64,000 nucleotides of DNA from Lineolata rhizophorae (taxonomy: Eukaryota > Ascomycota > Dothideomycetes > Lineolatales > Lineolataceae), in NCBI GenBank assembly GCA_010093515.1, contig MU001673.1:1-64000 (forward strand), written 5' to 3'. Each line of letters opens with the position of its first letter. The first letter of the stretch is position 1. The notes beneath the pieces are model-generated. The model was not told the DNA's origin. It saw nothing but the letters and a program-made list of their open reading frames with translations, and made no database searches. A program made the translations under genes and the position numbers. This document shows positions 12,729 through 24,458 of this stretch, in pieces.

Positions 12729-13068
12729 CGAGTGTACTCGTTCTGTGAAATAGCCGCATCGTATCCGCGTCTGTTGGAAGCAGGAGCTATTGTATATATG
12801 GTCGTCCGGAGTCAATCTCTCCAATCACGTGTATAAAACTCAGCTGTTAGCTAGATCAGCATCTATAGTTTACAGCGAATTTCGACCCGCCACGCAAGTC
12901 AATGTGTAGTGCCTTGCTGAATGTTGTGGTGAATTCGAGAAACGGAGATGGAGCCTCGGCGGGAAAAACGATTGGTCCGCCGCAGCTCCGAAATAATTTT
13001 CTCCCACCACCACCCCGCCGATTGTGCGCTTCTTCGATGAGCCGCAACATTCAGCTTTGTCCGCTAAA
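12729..13068. other. COX11 3' region and RRP12 promoter
   Basis: This 340-bp spacer lies between tandem plus-strand genes. It holds the COX11 terminator (AT-rich, TGTATATATGG near 12791) and the RRP12 promoter. No gene or RNA was seen. Confidence 0.5.
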
Positions 13069-16000
13069 ATGTCTCTCGACGCAAAGCTAGACAAGATACG
13101 GTCGTCGCCGAAGCTGCAGAACCAGCAGCAGGCAAGTATACCCGTATTCTTTAGCTCTAGCAAGCTTGACTAACTTCGCGCGCGGTGCATAGACGGCTGT
13201 CGTGCTCTCGGCGATTGAGGAAACGCTTCGAACCCAAAAATCCGAAGCCACTCCGACCGCATATTTCGCCGCGTTGCTCTCTTTGCTCGGTCAGCACATT
13301 TCGGCCGAAAAAGGCATCGTCAACAAGGACATCGCGACGTCTGTAGTTTATCTGCTCGACTTGGTGACGCCACATGTGCCCGCGCCACTGCTTCGATCAA
13401 AATTCTCTCAAATCTTACTTAGCCTTGCGCCCGCTCTTACAAACTTGGAGGCCGAGGCGCCTCTCCTAAGGTCATCAATAGGATGTCTCGAGTCACTATT
13501 GGTCGTTCAAGATTCCCAGGCGTGGGCCTTGCCGCAGTCGCAAATTGGTCCGCGGCGGGCCGTAGCGGGTCTGCTCACCATAGCGGTTGACCACCGTCCT
13601 AAGGTTAGAAAACGGGCGCAGGAAGCCCTAAGCCAAATTCTTCGCCACCCTCCGCCGAGCCCCTCCGTAGACCATCCGGCCGCGGACATGTGCGCGGAAT
13701 CGGCGTTGCAGACCCTTAAAGATGTGTCGGACGCGGCGAGCAGAGGCAAGAAGCATCGCTTGCAGCGAGAGGGACAGGGCCACGAACCCGGCCTAGTACA
13801 CTGTCTTCAACTCGTGAAGACAATTGCAAGTGCGTCCGGGGGTTGGCCCAGCCGAAAGATCGATTCTCTGTGTGAACTGCTGTTAGGCATATCCAGATCG
13901 AGCAACGAATATCTCACGATGGCTTCCTTTGAAATCTTTGAGACGATATTCGAACGCGTCGCAAATGAAGCTACCTCCGTCAAGCTACCCCGGCTCCTTG
14001 AGGTGATTGGAGAGATGCAACCGTCCCGAAATGACACTCAACTCCTTCCGCCCTGGATAGCGGTCCTCTCCCGTGGCTACGACGTATCGGCGCAAATCAA
14101 CCCCAAGGAGACTTTTCAAAAGCTTCCAGCGCTGTTTTCTATGGTTAGCGAATTTCTCAGCTCACCGTCGCATAACATCCGCGTGTCCGCGTCGGAGTGC
14201 CTCGTTTCCTTCTCCGTCAATTGCATCCCGGACTCGGTATTGGTTGACCCGTCCGTGTATGATGAAGAGGTTCTAGGAAAGCTTTCCAAGATCGCACTAG
14301 ACCTTCTAAGTGTCAAACACCAAGCTGCGTGGATGGAGATATTTACCGTTGAAAGTGCGCTAATGGACGCGCTCAAATGGCGCTCGTCCCCACTCCTTTC
14401 CGGCGTGATTAGGACTGTCGGGGATCTGCGCTCAAACGAATCGTTTCACGGGAAGAAAGAAGCAGATGCCGTAATCAGTCGCGCAATTTTCAACGCGGGA
14501 CCTGAGGCAGTGCTTCAGATCTTACCGTTGAACCTCGCCAAGTCTGCGCCAGACCAACCCGGCCGCGCATGGCTGCTTCCGCTCCTCCGTGATTCGGTGC
14601 ATAATGCACGTCTCGGCCACTTCAAATCAGAACTTGTGCCTCTTAGCGAGGCAATCTTTCAAAGGGTCCTTAATCACGGCAACGCGGAGAAAACTGTGGA
14701 GATCAAGATTTTTGAGACTATTGTCCACCAGATCTGGGCGGCGCTTCCAGGTTATTGTGACAAACCGCTCGACGTGCTAGAGGTAAGAAGAATCGCCGGC
14801 AACATGCACCGCACCAACGTACTAAATATACCCCGTAGGCTTTTGACCAGAGCTTCGCCGAGCTGCTCTGCAATCTTCTCTATCAGCAAACGGAGCTGCG
14901 TACAGACCTATGCAGAGCGCTCTCAAACCTTGTGATGTCTTTCCGAGAAATGGCAGACCTTCCTGGAGAGGAGGATGATCTTGTTCTGCAGTGGAGAATC
15001 CCAAAAGCGGACGCTAGGAGGAACATTGGCCACCTCTCCGGATTCGCTAGCAACCTCCTCGCAGTCCTCTTCAACGTCTACAGCGAAACATTACCGCAGT
15101 ACCGGTTCATTATTCTCAATTGCATCAATGATTATTTGAGCATCACTCCAGAAAAGGTACCTACGAATTCGCCAATCGGCCATTGATGCAATTCCACCCA
15201 GACTCCCGACTAGCTAACAGCTCGTAGGACCTGTCAGACACGTTTAACCGGGTAGTCTCGACATTAGACTCATCGCTAAGCGAAAGCGGGTCGCAAACCC
15301 AGGCGGACAAGCAAAAGCGAGGCAAAGAGACGAATCGAATGCCTCCAATGAGCCACACGCTAATGGATCTTGTCATCACAATTTCCATTTATTTGCCGCG
15401 AGGAAGCTTTGGATCGCTGTTCCAGATCGCAGCGGTCATTCTCAATAAAGATGACGACCCACAACTCCAGAAGAAGGCGTACAAGCTTATCCCACGTTTG
15501 GCAACTTCAGATGTTGGCCGCTCCGCCTTGCGGGAAAGAAACGAGGAACTGCAGGCCTTTATTCTCAAAAGCACCGAAAAGGTTTCCGCGCCGGCTCGGA
15601 GAGATCGGCTGGCGGCCATAGCGGAGATCGTCCGATATCTGCCACCAGAAGGGATGCATTTTGTGCCGCTGGTTCTATCCGAAGTTGTCATAGCGGCGAA
15701 AGAGGTCAACGAGAAGGCTCGAAGCAATGCCTTTGACCTCCTCATACTCATGGGGGAAAGGATGAGAGGGGGCGGCATAATCAACAATTCAAGGGTCAGC
15801 TATATGCCACAAGACGAGCCTTCGAGACCTGCGTCTCTTGAGGAGTACTTTACGATGGTATCTTCCGGGCTCGCCGCGACCACCCCGCACATGGTTAGCG
15901 CCACAATCACAACCCTTTCGAGGATTCTTTATCAGTTCCATGACCAACTTCCCCAGACTGTCATTGTTGACTTGGTCCAGACCGTGGACCTTTTCCTCAC

Positions 16001-16979
16001 CTCGCCAAACCGGGAAATTGTTCGCTCGGTTCTAGGGTTTGTGAAAGTTTGCGTTGTGTCTCTACCAGCGGATATTGTCAAACCTCGTCTGGAAACTTTG
16101 ATTCCGAATCTTACGGAGTGGAGTCACGAGCACAAGTCTCGATTCAGGTCTAAGGTCAAACACATATTGGAACGAATGATTCGGCGGTTCGGTGTCGACG
16201 TCGTGGAGCGCCACTGTCCTCCTGCGGATCGCAAGATCATCACAAACATTCGCAAGTCTCGTGATCGCAAGAAACGGAGAAAGGACGCTGCTGGCGACGG
16301 CGAGGAAGAAGATGAGGCCGGCGTCAAACCGTCCTCCTGCAAGGGCAAGTTTGAAAGCGAGTTTGATGAAGCTGTATATGGCAGCGGGTCGGATTCCGAG
16401 GGTTTCGAAACCGACTTTAGCGAAGACGAAATGTCAGATCGCCGAAGTGGCGGCAACGGAAGGTCTATGGGACAAGCATACATCATAGAAGATCAAGATG
16501 AACCTCTTGACTTGTTGGATCGCAAAGCTCTCGGCAACATTTCGTCGTCCAAGCCTCTCCCCCAACAACGTCAACGGCTAGCTAAAAATCCGAGAGCGAA
16601 GGTCGATGTCGACGGCAAATTAATCCTTAGAGATGACTCAGACAAGGACGACGCGACCATGATTGATATCGGTCCCGACGGGAACCCTGGAGACGGATCG
16701 CTGGAAGGCGGGATCAACGCGTATGTCAACGCAATCAGGGGAAGAGATGCTGCCAGGCGGGGACGTGGCGGTCGGCTCAAGTTTTCCAACCGCCGCTCAG
16801 GGGATGACGACGAGATGGAAGTCGACGAGGGGGAAGTCAGCGACAAACTAAAAGCCAAAGGCAAGGGGCTGGAGAAGGGCAAAGATTTCAAAGCTCAGCA
16901 GAGGGGCTTAGGTGCGCATAAGACAAGAGGCGGACGGGTGAACAAAGGTGTTGCTCCACACGGTCGTGGACGGCGGTAG
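13069..16979 (+). CDS. RRP12: Rrp12, ribosomal RNA processing and export factor
   Basis: HEAT-repeat protein that helps process pre-rRNA and export both ribosomal subunits. Four exons (13069-13131, 13193-14782, 14839-15156, 15228-16979) give 1240 residues, close to yeast Rrp12. The first exon encodes MSLDAKLDKIRSSPKLQNQQ(Q) and continues as TAVVLSAIEETLR. It is separated by an intron whose donor is GC, not GT (CAG then GCAAGT). HEAT repeats and the NUC173 domain fill the middle. The C-terminal quarter is charged and disordered (acidic runs, then Lys/Arg/Gly-rich, ending HGRGRR), as usual for this nucleolar protein. The gene is convergent with SEC6. Confidence 0.95.
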
Positions 16980-17310
16980 TCGTCTACGTCATTTCAACGG
17001 TTTTGTCTCTAGTGCTTGGTGGAATACCCAACTAGACACGGTATTGTCGATCGAATTCGAGGCGCTCTACGTTCGCATCCGCAGGCGTTGTCCGGTCGTA
17101 GGAACGTGTATCAAAATGTGTTGTCTTAGCACTAATTCTAATTGAAAACGATATGGATGCGGAGAGCGGATAGCTAATCGCTCGCTTCTATCTCGCTATC
17201 AAAATAACGATGCATCGAATACAAGGTGGCTCCCAGAACCCCAATACAACCCTCCTCTGCTCGGCAGCACAAACGCCGGAACGCCATGGTCCATGCATCT
17301 CTGAACGTCT
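16980..17310. other. Convergent 3' region of RRP12 and SEC6
   Basis: 331 bp between two stop codons facing each other. It contains only the two 3' ends; no gene was seen. Confidence 0.5.
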
Positions 17311-19608
17311 CTATTTCACTTTGCTCAGGATTGTCTCCGGGCCCCTTTCAACGTACACCTCGGCCGCTTTGGCTTTCACGGCATTCAGCATGGACCGATC
17401 AAAATCGTCTCTGGACCGCAGCACTGCTTCCACCCATCCAACACTCACATCCCAATAGTCCAGTTTGAATTGTTCAAAGACGGCAGGCACTGCTGCCTTG
17501 TCCGCTTCAAGCAGTCTGACGAAGCCGTCAACTGCCCGCCACTTTTGTTTTATCTCGAAGAACGCATCAAAGCGCTCAAAGAACGCAAAGACAGTGAGGA
17601 CGTCGTCCTTGATCTTGTCGACGAATGGATCCGCGCGACGGATCTTTGCGCCTTTGTTGCGTACGGAGCCCAGGTAGCGCAATAGCAGCTCGTCGGCTAG
17701 CTCTTCGACGAGAATGTCGCGCAGGGACGGGTGCAGCATGGGCGCATAGTCGGCCAGATAATCCTCAAACGTTGAAATGATCTGGCCCATGCCTTTGCGG
17801 GAGTACCAGATCGGGGTGAAGAATTCCGTGAGAATAGCCCGGAAGTCGACGGCAAAAATGAGGCCGACGAAGACGGTAATGCAATGGGTTCCAAGGTCCA
17901 CGTAACCGTCGCGCAGCGACTCGATTTGCGTGTCATTTGTGACAGCATATGTTGGCGAGAGAAGTGGCCTGAGATCCCGAGCGAAGCGTGAGAGGTACGA
18001 CAGCGATCCGCCCTCCGCTTCGTCGCCGTCGTCGATGCACGCAATCTGGTCGTTGGCGATCGCCACCAGCCAATCTTGAAGTGGCTGCAACCCGTCTTGA
18101 TCTGCGTTCGGCTGCGAGTACTTCTGGAGTTCGGCGTCGACTAAACCCTCCCACATCTGCTGGCGGTTACGCATCGCTCGCACCATAGCTTCCGCTACGC
18201 CCTCAGCCACGTCCGTACGCCCGCTCGCGCCAACCACAGATAGGTTGTCGCGGAACATCCGCCACATATCGCTCATGGTCTTTGTTCGGAACGCACCGTT
18301 CTCGTCGGTGTCTAGTGAGCCCTCGGCTCTGATGAGGAATGTAGATCTATCAGATCCAGCCATACGCTCCATCCATTCTTCCACTTGTCGAACGATAATC
18401 TGGCGGTACTCGCGGACTAACTCCCCAGAGCGGTTATCGATAACGTGAGGCGATAATTCGTCTTCTGCAACCCCTAACTTTGCCATCTTGGAATAGTACT
18501 TGTCTACCCAATTGATGATGGTAAGGAGGTTAACGGACGGAAGTTCCGGGTCATCGACCTGGTTAATCAAGAAGTCGTGCATTTGTTTGTGGTAGATGTC
18601 GGTATAGGTCTTGAAGATCTTCCATTTCTTGGGCATCAGTTCGACCATGCCAAGCCGAACGGCGTTCAGGTCGTTGAAGTACCATTTGAAAGCCTTATCT
18701 AGCTTTTCTGGGTCTTCGTTGAACGCCTGCCGCGTTCCCTCCATCTGATTGGTAGCATTGAGCTCGATAGCTTTCAAGAACTTTTCCTTGTAGCCTCGAA
18801 GCTCCTTAGGAACTGCCGCTATCGACTTGAAACGGGAAGCCAATTCTTTGTATTCGCGCTGTGCATTCTGAAGAGCCTGAACCTTTTTGTCGTTTTTCTC
18901 CTCCTCTTCGATGATTAGGGCCAGGCGCACAACAGTACCGTTGTTATCAGAATTGATCAAAGGTATCAGATTCATGCAGGCCGCTCCGACGTGTTCATCG
19001 AACCAGTCTACCACGTCGTCTAGTCTGTTGAAATATTCCTGCAAGGTTGCTCCGGTATTAGGTAACTGCAGGTTGCGGACCAATTCGCTAGCTTCACCCT
19101 CTCCACCCTCCCCTTCCCTCTGCACCTGCTCCATTGCCGCGTCCCTCATATCCCGCAATTGCGTGAGGCCGTAATGAATTGGCAACAAGTTCGGTTGAAC
19201 CTGCAAATCCTCGTCATCCTCGCGTAGCATGGCCTCCAGCCGTGCCAGCCGTGGCTCAAACGTGTCGATCTCGCGCTTCATGTTGACGACGGCCTCGAAA
19301 TTACGGTGCGTAGCAGCGACGAGGTTGACGTGCGGAAAGTCACGGATAAGGCTCTGCGAATCCGCACAAAGCTTATCAATCTTCATCATCTCTTCTTTGA
19401 TGGCATTGACGGTGCGCTGGCCCTCGTTGAGCGAGCTCATCCCGGCCTGCGTAATGCTGAGTTGCTCCTTCAGCCCCAGCTTGAGAGAACTGTCCACCGC
19501 CCCTTTCTTGCGCTGGAACTCAGACTTGAGAGCCGCGATCTTGTCAAGGTCTTCCGGGTGCCGGAGCAGCTCCGCGAGCTTAACTGTGGCGGGTTCGATG
19601 CCGTTCAT
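17311..19608 (-). CDS. SEC6: Sec6, exocyst complex subunit
   Basis: Subunit (EXOC3) of the exocyst, which tethers secretory vesicles at hyphal tips and septa. It is one uninterrupted exon of 765 residues. An N-terminal coiled coil (residues 1 to about 150, starting MNGIEPATVKLAELLRHPED) is followed by the long helical-bundle Sec6 domain. Typical family blocks include LLTIINWVDKYY, MPKKWKIFKTYTDIYHKQM, and the C-terminal helices around FFTPIWYSRKGMGQIISTFE. The length is normal and no odd residues were noticed. SEC6 is divergent from the uL30m gene with 424 bp between starts. Confidence 0.94.
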   Translation of the reverse strand: MNGIEPATVKLAELLRHPEDLDKIAALKSEFQRKKGAVDSSLKLGLKEQLSITQAGMSSLNEGQRTVNAIKEEMMKIDKLCADSQSLIRDFPHVNLVAATHRNFEAVVNMKREIDTFEPRLARLEAMLREDDEDLQVQPNLLPIHYGLTQLRDMRDAAMEQVQREGEGGEGEASELVRNLQLPNTGATLQEYFNRLDDVVDWFDEHVGAACMNLIPLINSDNNGTVVRLALIIEEEEKNDKKVQALQNAQREYKELASRFKSIAAVPKELRGYKEKFLKAIELNATNQMEGTRQAFNEDPEKLDKAFKWYFNDLNAVRLGMVELMPKKWKIFKTYTDIYHKQMHDFLINQVDDPELPSVNLLTIINWVDKYYSKMAKLGVAEDELSPHVIDNRSGELVREYRQIIVRQVEEWMERMAGSDRSTFLIRAEGSLDTDENGAFRTKTMSDMWRMFRDNLSVVGASGRTDVAEGVAEAMVRAMRNRQQMWEGLVDAELQKYSQPNADQDGLQPLQDWLVAIANDQIACIDDGDEAEGGSLSYLSRFARDLRPLLSPTYAVTNDTQIESLRDGYVDLGTHCITVFVGLIFAVDFRAILTEFFTPIWYSRKGMGQIISTFEDYLADYAPMLHPSLRDILVEELADELLLRYLGSVRNKGAKIRRADPFVDKIKDDVLTVFAFFERFDAFFEIKQKWRAVDGFVRLLEADKAAVPAVFEQFKLDYWDVSVGWVEAVLRSRDDFDRSMLNAVKAKAAEVYVERGPETILSKVK

Positions 19609-20032
19609 GGTGGCGGAGGTCCCGGGCCTAGTTCAGGACCGCCTTGTGTTGGGCGTATCTGCGGGACGCGGTGTTCAGGCGGGTTGAGCCAGGCGGACGC
19701 CCGCTGTGGTTGCGTCTCTAGTCGCAAGTAAAAGTAATTTCTCGAAGCGGGAATGCATACGCAGCATCGTTCCGGCCATGGGGTTGAGCCCATGGAACGG
19801 TCGTAGTGCCTGAGACTCGAGCAGCCGCACGCCTGGACCCTGGGAGTTCGTGCGGAAGATCGGATTTTCCGGCAGGCCCTCTCTGAGGCCCCTCGTCCTG
19901 TCCGCGCGAAGAGCACCCTCAACAAATTCCGTTCTACTGCACGCCAATCGAACTCTCCCGAGAGGTATCTCCTGCATCCTTCGACGTAATATGCTCCTGA
20001 ATTATGCGTTGACTCCGCCTTAGCTTCTCACC
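19609..20032. promoter_or_regulatory. Divergent promoter of SEC6 and uL30m
   Basis: 424 bp between start codons facing apart. It holds both promoters and leaders. The open frames across it are short and not conserved-looking. Confidence 0.5.
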
Positions 20033-20293
20033 ATGGCCTATTTCCGCATCACCCTCATCCGCTCCGCCATCGGCCTGCCCGAAAAGACTCATGGCACGCT
20101 GCGCGCACTCGGCCTCAGAAAACGAATGCGAACCGTCTTTCATCCAGTCAGCCAAGACGTAGCCGGTCAAATTATGAAGGTTAAGGAACTCGTCGATGTG
20201 CAAGAGGTGGAGCGCGCTCTCACCAAAGCGGAGGTGAAGGCCCTGAGGCAGCCGCAGAGAGGTTTTTGGTTAGAGTATCGGCCAGCGAGGTAG
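20033..20293 (+). CDS. MRPL33: Mitochondrial large-subunit ribosomal protein uL30m
   Basis: Small protein of the mitochondrial 54S ribosomal subunit (uL30 family, yeast Mrpl33). It is a single exon of 86 residues. The start [19 protein letters not shown] matches the uL30 fold opening (short beta strand, then R-S-x-I-G). [13 protein letters not shown] and [15 protein letters not shown] are the diagnostic later blocks, and the C terminus is the usual short [10 protein letters not shown] tail. It is easily overlooked because longer open frames lie antisense to it. Confidence 0.9.
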   Translation: MAYFRITLIRSAIGLPEKTHGTLRALGLRKRMRTVFHPVSQDVAGQIMKVKELVDVQEVERALTKAEVKALRQPQRGFWLEYRPAR

Positions 20294-20653
20294 ATGGCCA
20301 GCTGTTCAAAAGATATTTCGGAATCAGGCTTGTCATTTTGAAGACTCGGTTGCTGCACGATAAAGCCCTTCTGCACGCCGAGCCGAAGATCCTTGAAGCA
20401 AGGCAGAGGAAACAGGTGGTGATCGCATCGAAGGCGTTCAGGCATTCAGAATTAGGAGTATCTTTGGCCTTAATGGGCAGGAACTTGTAGACTGGAAGAC
20501 GGGATTGCCTGCCATGAGTATGCTGGTGCCGCATACCATTTACATTGCACTAAGTATTATCTTTGTATTCACCTCAACATATTGCGACATAAATTTTAAA
20601 GTTACATTGCAACTCATGTTATCGCCCCACGAATTTCACGTGCTAGTGTACAT
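20294..20653. other. Convergent 3' region of uL30m and the mpaB-like gene
   Basis: About 360 bp between two 3' ends, AT-rich towards 20560-20660. Open frames on both strands here look like noise. Confidence 0.5.
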
Positions 20654-22192
20654 CTAAGTACAAATCAGACCTACCCCATAGGAAAACAATCTAAAACACA
20701 AAGACCCTATTCCTGACACAGCTTTATATGTGCCCCAGCTCATAGCACCGACGGCACACAGTCCAAGAAGCAACGCTTTCAGGTTTCTCCTTTCCACGCT
20801 AGATACTTGACCTTTTAGAGGCTTCACGTTGCCCATATCGGTGATTGTGGAGTACTCCGGCACATACTTGAACTCGAAGTTGGTCTGTTGCCCGGAGAGA
20901 CCAGCCTTGCTCTCGATCACTAGCTTCCACATTGTCCTCCTCACGAACGCGACTTTCTTGCGGTCAAGGTACGGGATGCACCGATGCCCATAGAACATGA
21001 ACATGAAGAAAACACACTGCCCGGCCATCAGAGCCCAGTAATAGAGTCCCGGTCGTGGCAATTCGAGCGCGTCACACAATTTGTTTCCGTTAAGCCATCG
21101 TGCGCTTGCAATCAGCATATCCGCGCTCGGATACGCCGGCGGCTGATCCTGCAACCCACGAATGATGTTGTTCGCCAGGATAGCCGACGTCTTCGTGGGC
21201 TTAATCTCATAATATAGCAGCGATTCCATGGCCGCCCTGGCTTTCTCGGGCGTCTCGAAGTATTCTGTAGGACAGCCAACCAGGTACGCAATATACCGCC
21301 AAAGCGCCACGTAATCCTCGGTCTCCTGGCGCCGTAGGATAATTCCTTGGCGGGGCCAGCTGAGAAAGATCAGAGTCGCGCTAAACGTCGCAATCGTTGC
21401 AATGCAGTCCAGATCGTTGACCGGCACTCCCCAAGCTTCAATATCATAATACCCTTCTCGCGCGCGCGCCAAGGCCATAATCCGTTTCCTCACCGCTGCG
21501 TGCAGCAGGCGTACTTTTACGCTCGATACGAAACCCGCCCCGTCCACGCGCAATGACTCCACACCTGCCGTGCACTGCAGGATATGTTGCATCGTCTCGA
21601 ACATTCGGCGGCGGGCAACGCGAATGCCGAAGCCACCAGTGCGAGCCAGTGTCTCGACGACGCGAGCGGCACCCATACCGCCTAGGAGTGACTGGTAAGC
21701 CAGACCCGTTAACGCCGCTCCCCCATACCGATAAAATACGTCCTGCCCGCGGGCGATCTGATCCCAGTCGACCCAGGGCGGGATGGTGGTGAGCTCGGTC
21801 CAGAGAGTGGAGAGTTTCGGGTCAGACGCATGGTTGTCACGAAGGAGGACATATAGGTCTCGCTCGGGCGGCCTTTTCTCGCTCGATTCTTCAGCATTGT
21901 CCCCGGACTCTCCATCCGGGCCCTTCGTCTGAGGAGGTCCCCTAGATTTCGGCGGACTAATTGCATTAAGCCTATCCAAGCATTCTTCTCCCAGGATGTC
22001 ATAGGAGTACCGGAGCGGGCGAGAGTTTTCAGGAGTCAAGTGGTCGTCGGAAAGGTCGAACACATAACCCCAGCACCTGTTAAATGCGAGTTGTCAGACC
22101 CGAAACGGGCGGGAACACGAGAACTAATGTTTCTGCGGCACATACTCTCTCGTGTTCTCATTCCATCGGCGGAAAGGGTTGGGCAAAGCCAT
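20654..22192 (-). CDS. mpaB/rubber-oxygenase-like (DUF2236) membrane oxygenase
   Basis: Predicted haem-dependent oxygenase of the ER-bound MpaB/Lcp family; the substrate is unknown. Two exons (22192-22146, 22076-20654) with a 69-bp intron (GTATGT donor, AACAG acceptor) give 489 residues. The first exon encodes only MALPNPFRRWNENTR and the split Glu. The second opens CWGYVFDLSDDHLTPE. Landmarks of the family are LSTLWTELTTIPPWVDWDQI, YRYGGAALTGLAYQSLLGG, the RTGGFG block, and a helix with H188-like positions (LLHAAVRKRIM). Later come VPVNDLDCIATIATFS and WRYIAYLVG. C-terminal hydrophobic segments (near YYWALMAGQCVFFMFMFYGH and the last 40 residues) suggest membrane attachment. Such genes are common in ascomycetes, mostly of unknown role. 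It is convergent with uL30m and divergent from RRG9. Confidence 0.85.
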
Positions 22193-22855
22193 TCTGCGAC
22201 TTCTGGAAAGGATGAGTCAAAGTAACAGCAGTCCTGTCAATTGAACGAAGAGGAAGTGAAACGCGCACAGGGGTAGCCTGCCGCTTGTTCAAAGGTACGC
22301 GCTCCGCGGTGGCAAGGAAAGATACACTACGTGAAAGACCAAGCGCAAGGCAACTCAGCGGTGGGTAAATGTAAAACGAGACACCGCATTAGCAGTTTGG
22401 AGGACAGGGACAACAACAAACATGGGCGCAGAAAGGACGACGCTCGCGCAAACATCCGGACGGCAAAACGGGAGGCACGGGATCAGTTCATCGCGTCATA
22501 GGAGCCGAGGCGTCACGGTGAGGTCGGCCACTCACGCCGGCTGCTCGTGTGCATGTGCGAGCCTCGGCGGTTGAGAAACATGGTCGAGCGGACTCGAAGG
22601 AAGCGAAGCTACACGCTGAGCGTCAGCGGTCGCCTCGGCCTCTGTGAACGTCTTCAAGGAGGCTGCCAATCGAAGCGCAATGCGGGGAGCACGGAGCAGC
22701 CGGGACGCCACAGCTCTGCCGTGTGGCGCAGGCTCCCGGGAGTGGCGTCGCCGCGTCGCATTGAAACTTCGAGTCCCGTACCCAGAGCTCCTCTCCGTCG
22801 CGACTCCACCGAGGAGAACCAGCGATTCCAACATCACCGCAGGCGACTCGCTCTC
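22193..22855. promoter_or_regulatory. Divergent promoter of the mpaB-like gene and RRG9
   Basis: 663 bp between start codons facing apart. The RRG9 frame stays open upstream to 22547, but that part lacks family sequence and precedes the likely mitochondrial targeting start, so it is treated as leader. Confidence 0.5.
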
Positions 22856-23797
22856 ATGCGTTGCCCGTCATGCTCCGCCCGGGTCTTGGAGCTTTTTATC
22901 AGCAGCGCCACTGGCGTTAGGCCAGCATCCGCGCTTTCTCGAATTGTTCCGCTCCATCACAGCTTCGCCCGCCATCCCGGGCGACATCAGCTCGGCCTCT
23001 GCCAAGGACGGTTCCGGCATGCAGCCGCCGCGGCCGCTGCGCCGGGGCTTGGGAAAGCATCGCGCGAGAATGACGCCGAGAACAATGTATCTTATCCGGA
23101 GACGAAGGTGGACGAGTCTCAGGGGGTGAACGCGAGGAGGCGCCAACGGCCGCAAGTTGAAAAGAAAGAATTTTCTTCCGCCACAGGGGGGAAATCAAAG
23201 CCCGCCAAATCTTCGCTGAGCAAACCCCGACCATCCACAACCCGTGAGAACCCAGCTCCGGAGGCGGCCGAACGCGAGCACTGGCAAATCGACAAGGACG
23301 CGCTGCGGGCCAAGTTTGGCGAGGCGGGCTGGCAGCCGCGCAAACGGCTCTCTCCCGACGCGCTCGAGGGCATCCGCGCCCTGCACGCCCAAGACCCGGT
23401 CAAGTTCTCGACGCCGGTGCTCGGGGAGAGCTTCGAGGTCTCGCCGGAAGCCATCCGGCGCATCCTGAAGAGCAAGTGGAGGCCGTCCGAAGAAGAGATG
23501 GAGAAGCGGCGTGAGCGGTGGGAAAAGAGAGGGGAGAAGATCTGGCAGGGCCTGGCGGAGAAGGGCACGAAGCCGCCCAAGAAGTGGAGGGCTGCGGGAA
23601 TTGGCAGGGCCGCCGAACCCGGCGGCGTCCCGCCGTGGAGGGCGTGGAGGAAATCAGAGAGGACGAGGGTGCGGCAGAGGCAGCTGCAGAAGGAATACAG
23701 CAAGCAGGGCGACGTTCCTTTTGGTGAAGCGGTTGAGGATGACGATGTGGGCGCTGAGGAGCGCGAGAGGGTGTCCATTGGCGAACGCATATTATGA
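22856..23797 (+). CDS. RRG9: Rrg9/neugrin-like mitochondrial protein
   Basis: Mitochondrial protein required for respiratory growth and mitochondrial genome maintenance in yeast (neugrin family). The chosen start (ATG at 22856, [17 protein letters not shown]) gives 313 residues with an Arg/Ser-rich, acid-free presequence suited to mitochondrial import; an in-frame ATG at 22547 is possible but its product is not family-like. The conserved domain lies at about 170-265: [20 protein letters not shown], then [19 protein letters not shown], then KPPKKWRA. The region between presequence and domain is low-complexity. No introns. Confidence 0.9.
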   Translation: MRCPSCSARVLELFISSATGVRPASALSRIVPLHHSFARHPGRHQLGLCQGRFRHAAAAAAAPGLGKASRENDAENNVSYPETKVDESQGVNARRRQRPQVEKKEFSSATGGKSKPAKSSLSKPRPSTTRENPAPEAAEREHWQIDKDALRAKFGEAGWQPRKRLSPDALEGIRALHAQDPVKFSTPVLGESFEVSPEAIRRILKSKWRPSEEEMEKRRERWEKRGEKIWQGLAEKGTKPPKKWRAAGIGRAAEPGGVPPWRAWRKSERTRVRQRQLQKEYSKQGDVPFGEAVEDDDVGAEERERVSIGERIL

Positions 23798-24458
23798 TGC
23801 GTTATAGCCCGACTTCAAGATTAAATCTATTGTAAAATCTGTGTCGTACATAGAGACGCTTAGGTATTGTACATTATCCCTGGAGCGAGGTTGCCTTCGC
23901 ATTCTAATGAACCGATCTGCTCTATTGTGTCAAGCAGATGCGTACATCGTTCCCCGGGCAGTCAAAATGTTCTTTAATGTCTCAAGAATTCTCCGTGGTC
24001 TCTAGAGCCCCTGAGAGAGACCACAACCCAGCTGTAGGCGCAAATTAAATGAGAGACCGGTGAGACGCTGACTCCTAGACGGGCGCACCGGATTGCTTTG
24101 TTTGCAGCCTCACGGCTGCTCCCAGGCGTCGCCGGCGATCGGCAAGCAAGCCGACATGACGTCCTCCGCAAGCGGCCGCTCGCGGCCGCGAGCGCCAAGG
24201 CCCTCGGCGCGCGCGGGTTTCCGTGGACGCCGCGCTCATCCTGAGAGACATCGCCCGCGACCTTGCGCCGCCGTGGACGCCCGTCCCCGTCTCTCCCCGG
24301 CACGAGTCAGGCCCAAGCGCGTTGGCGGAGCGCTGCGGCAGTGGCAGCGGGCGGCTCTCGCGCTGCGCGTCGGCGGCCGTCGAGACCCTCACCACCAGAG
24401 CCCCCCGGAGCGGCCGGCATCGCCATCCCAACAGACTCCCCGCCGCCCACCAGCGACA
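23798..24458. other. RRG9 3' region and RGP1 promoter
   Basis: 661 bp between tandem plus-strand genes. AT-rich 3' sequence (23800-23960) gives way to GC-rich leader sequence before the RGP1 start. Open frames in the GC-rich part are antisense or leader noise. Confidence 0.5.

Noticed and set aside
19934-20534. Overlapping minus-strand open frames (89-104 codons)
   Set aside because: They lie antisense to the clear uL30m gene at 20033-20293, switch frame repeatedly and have no family match.
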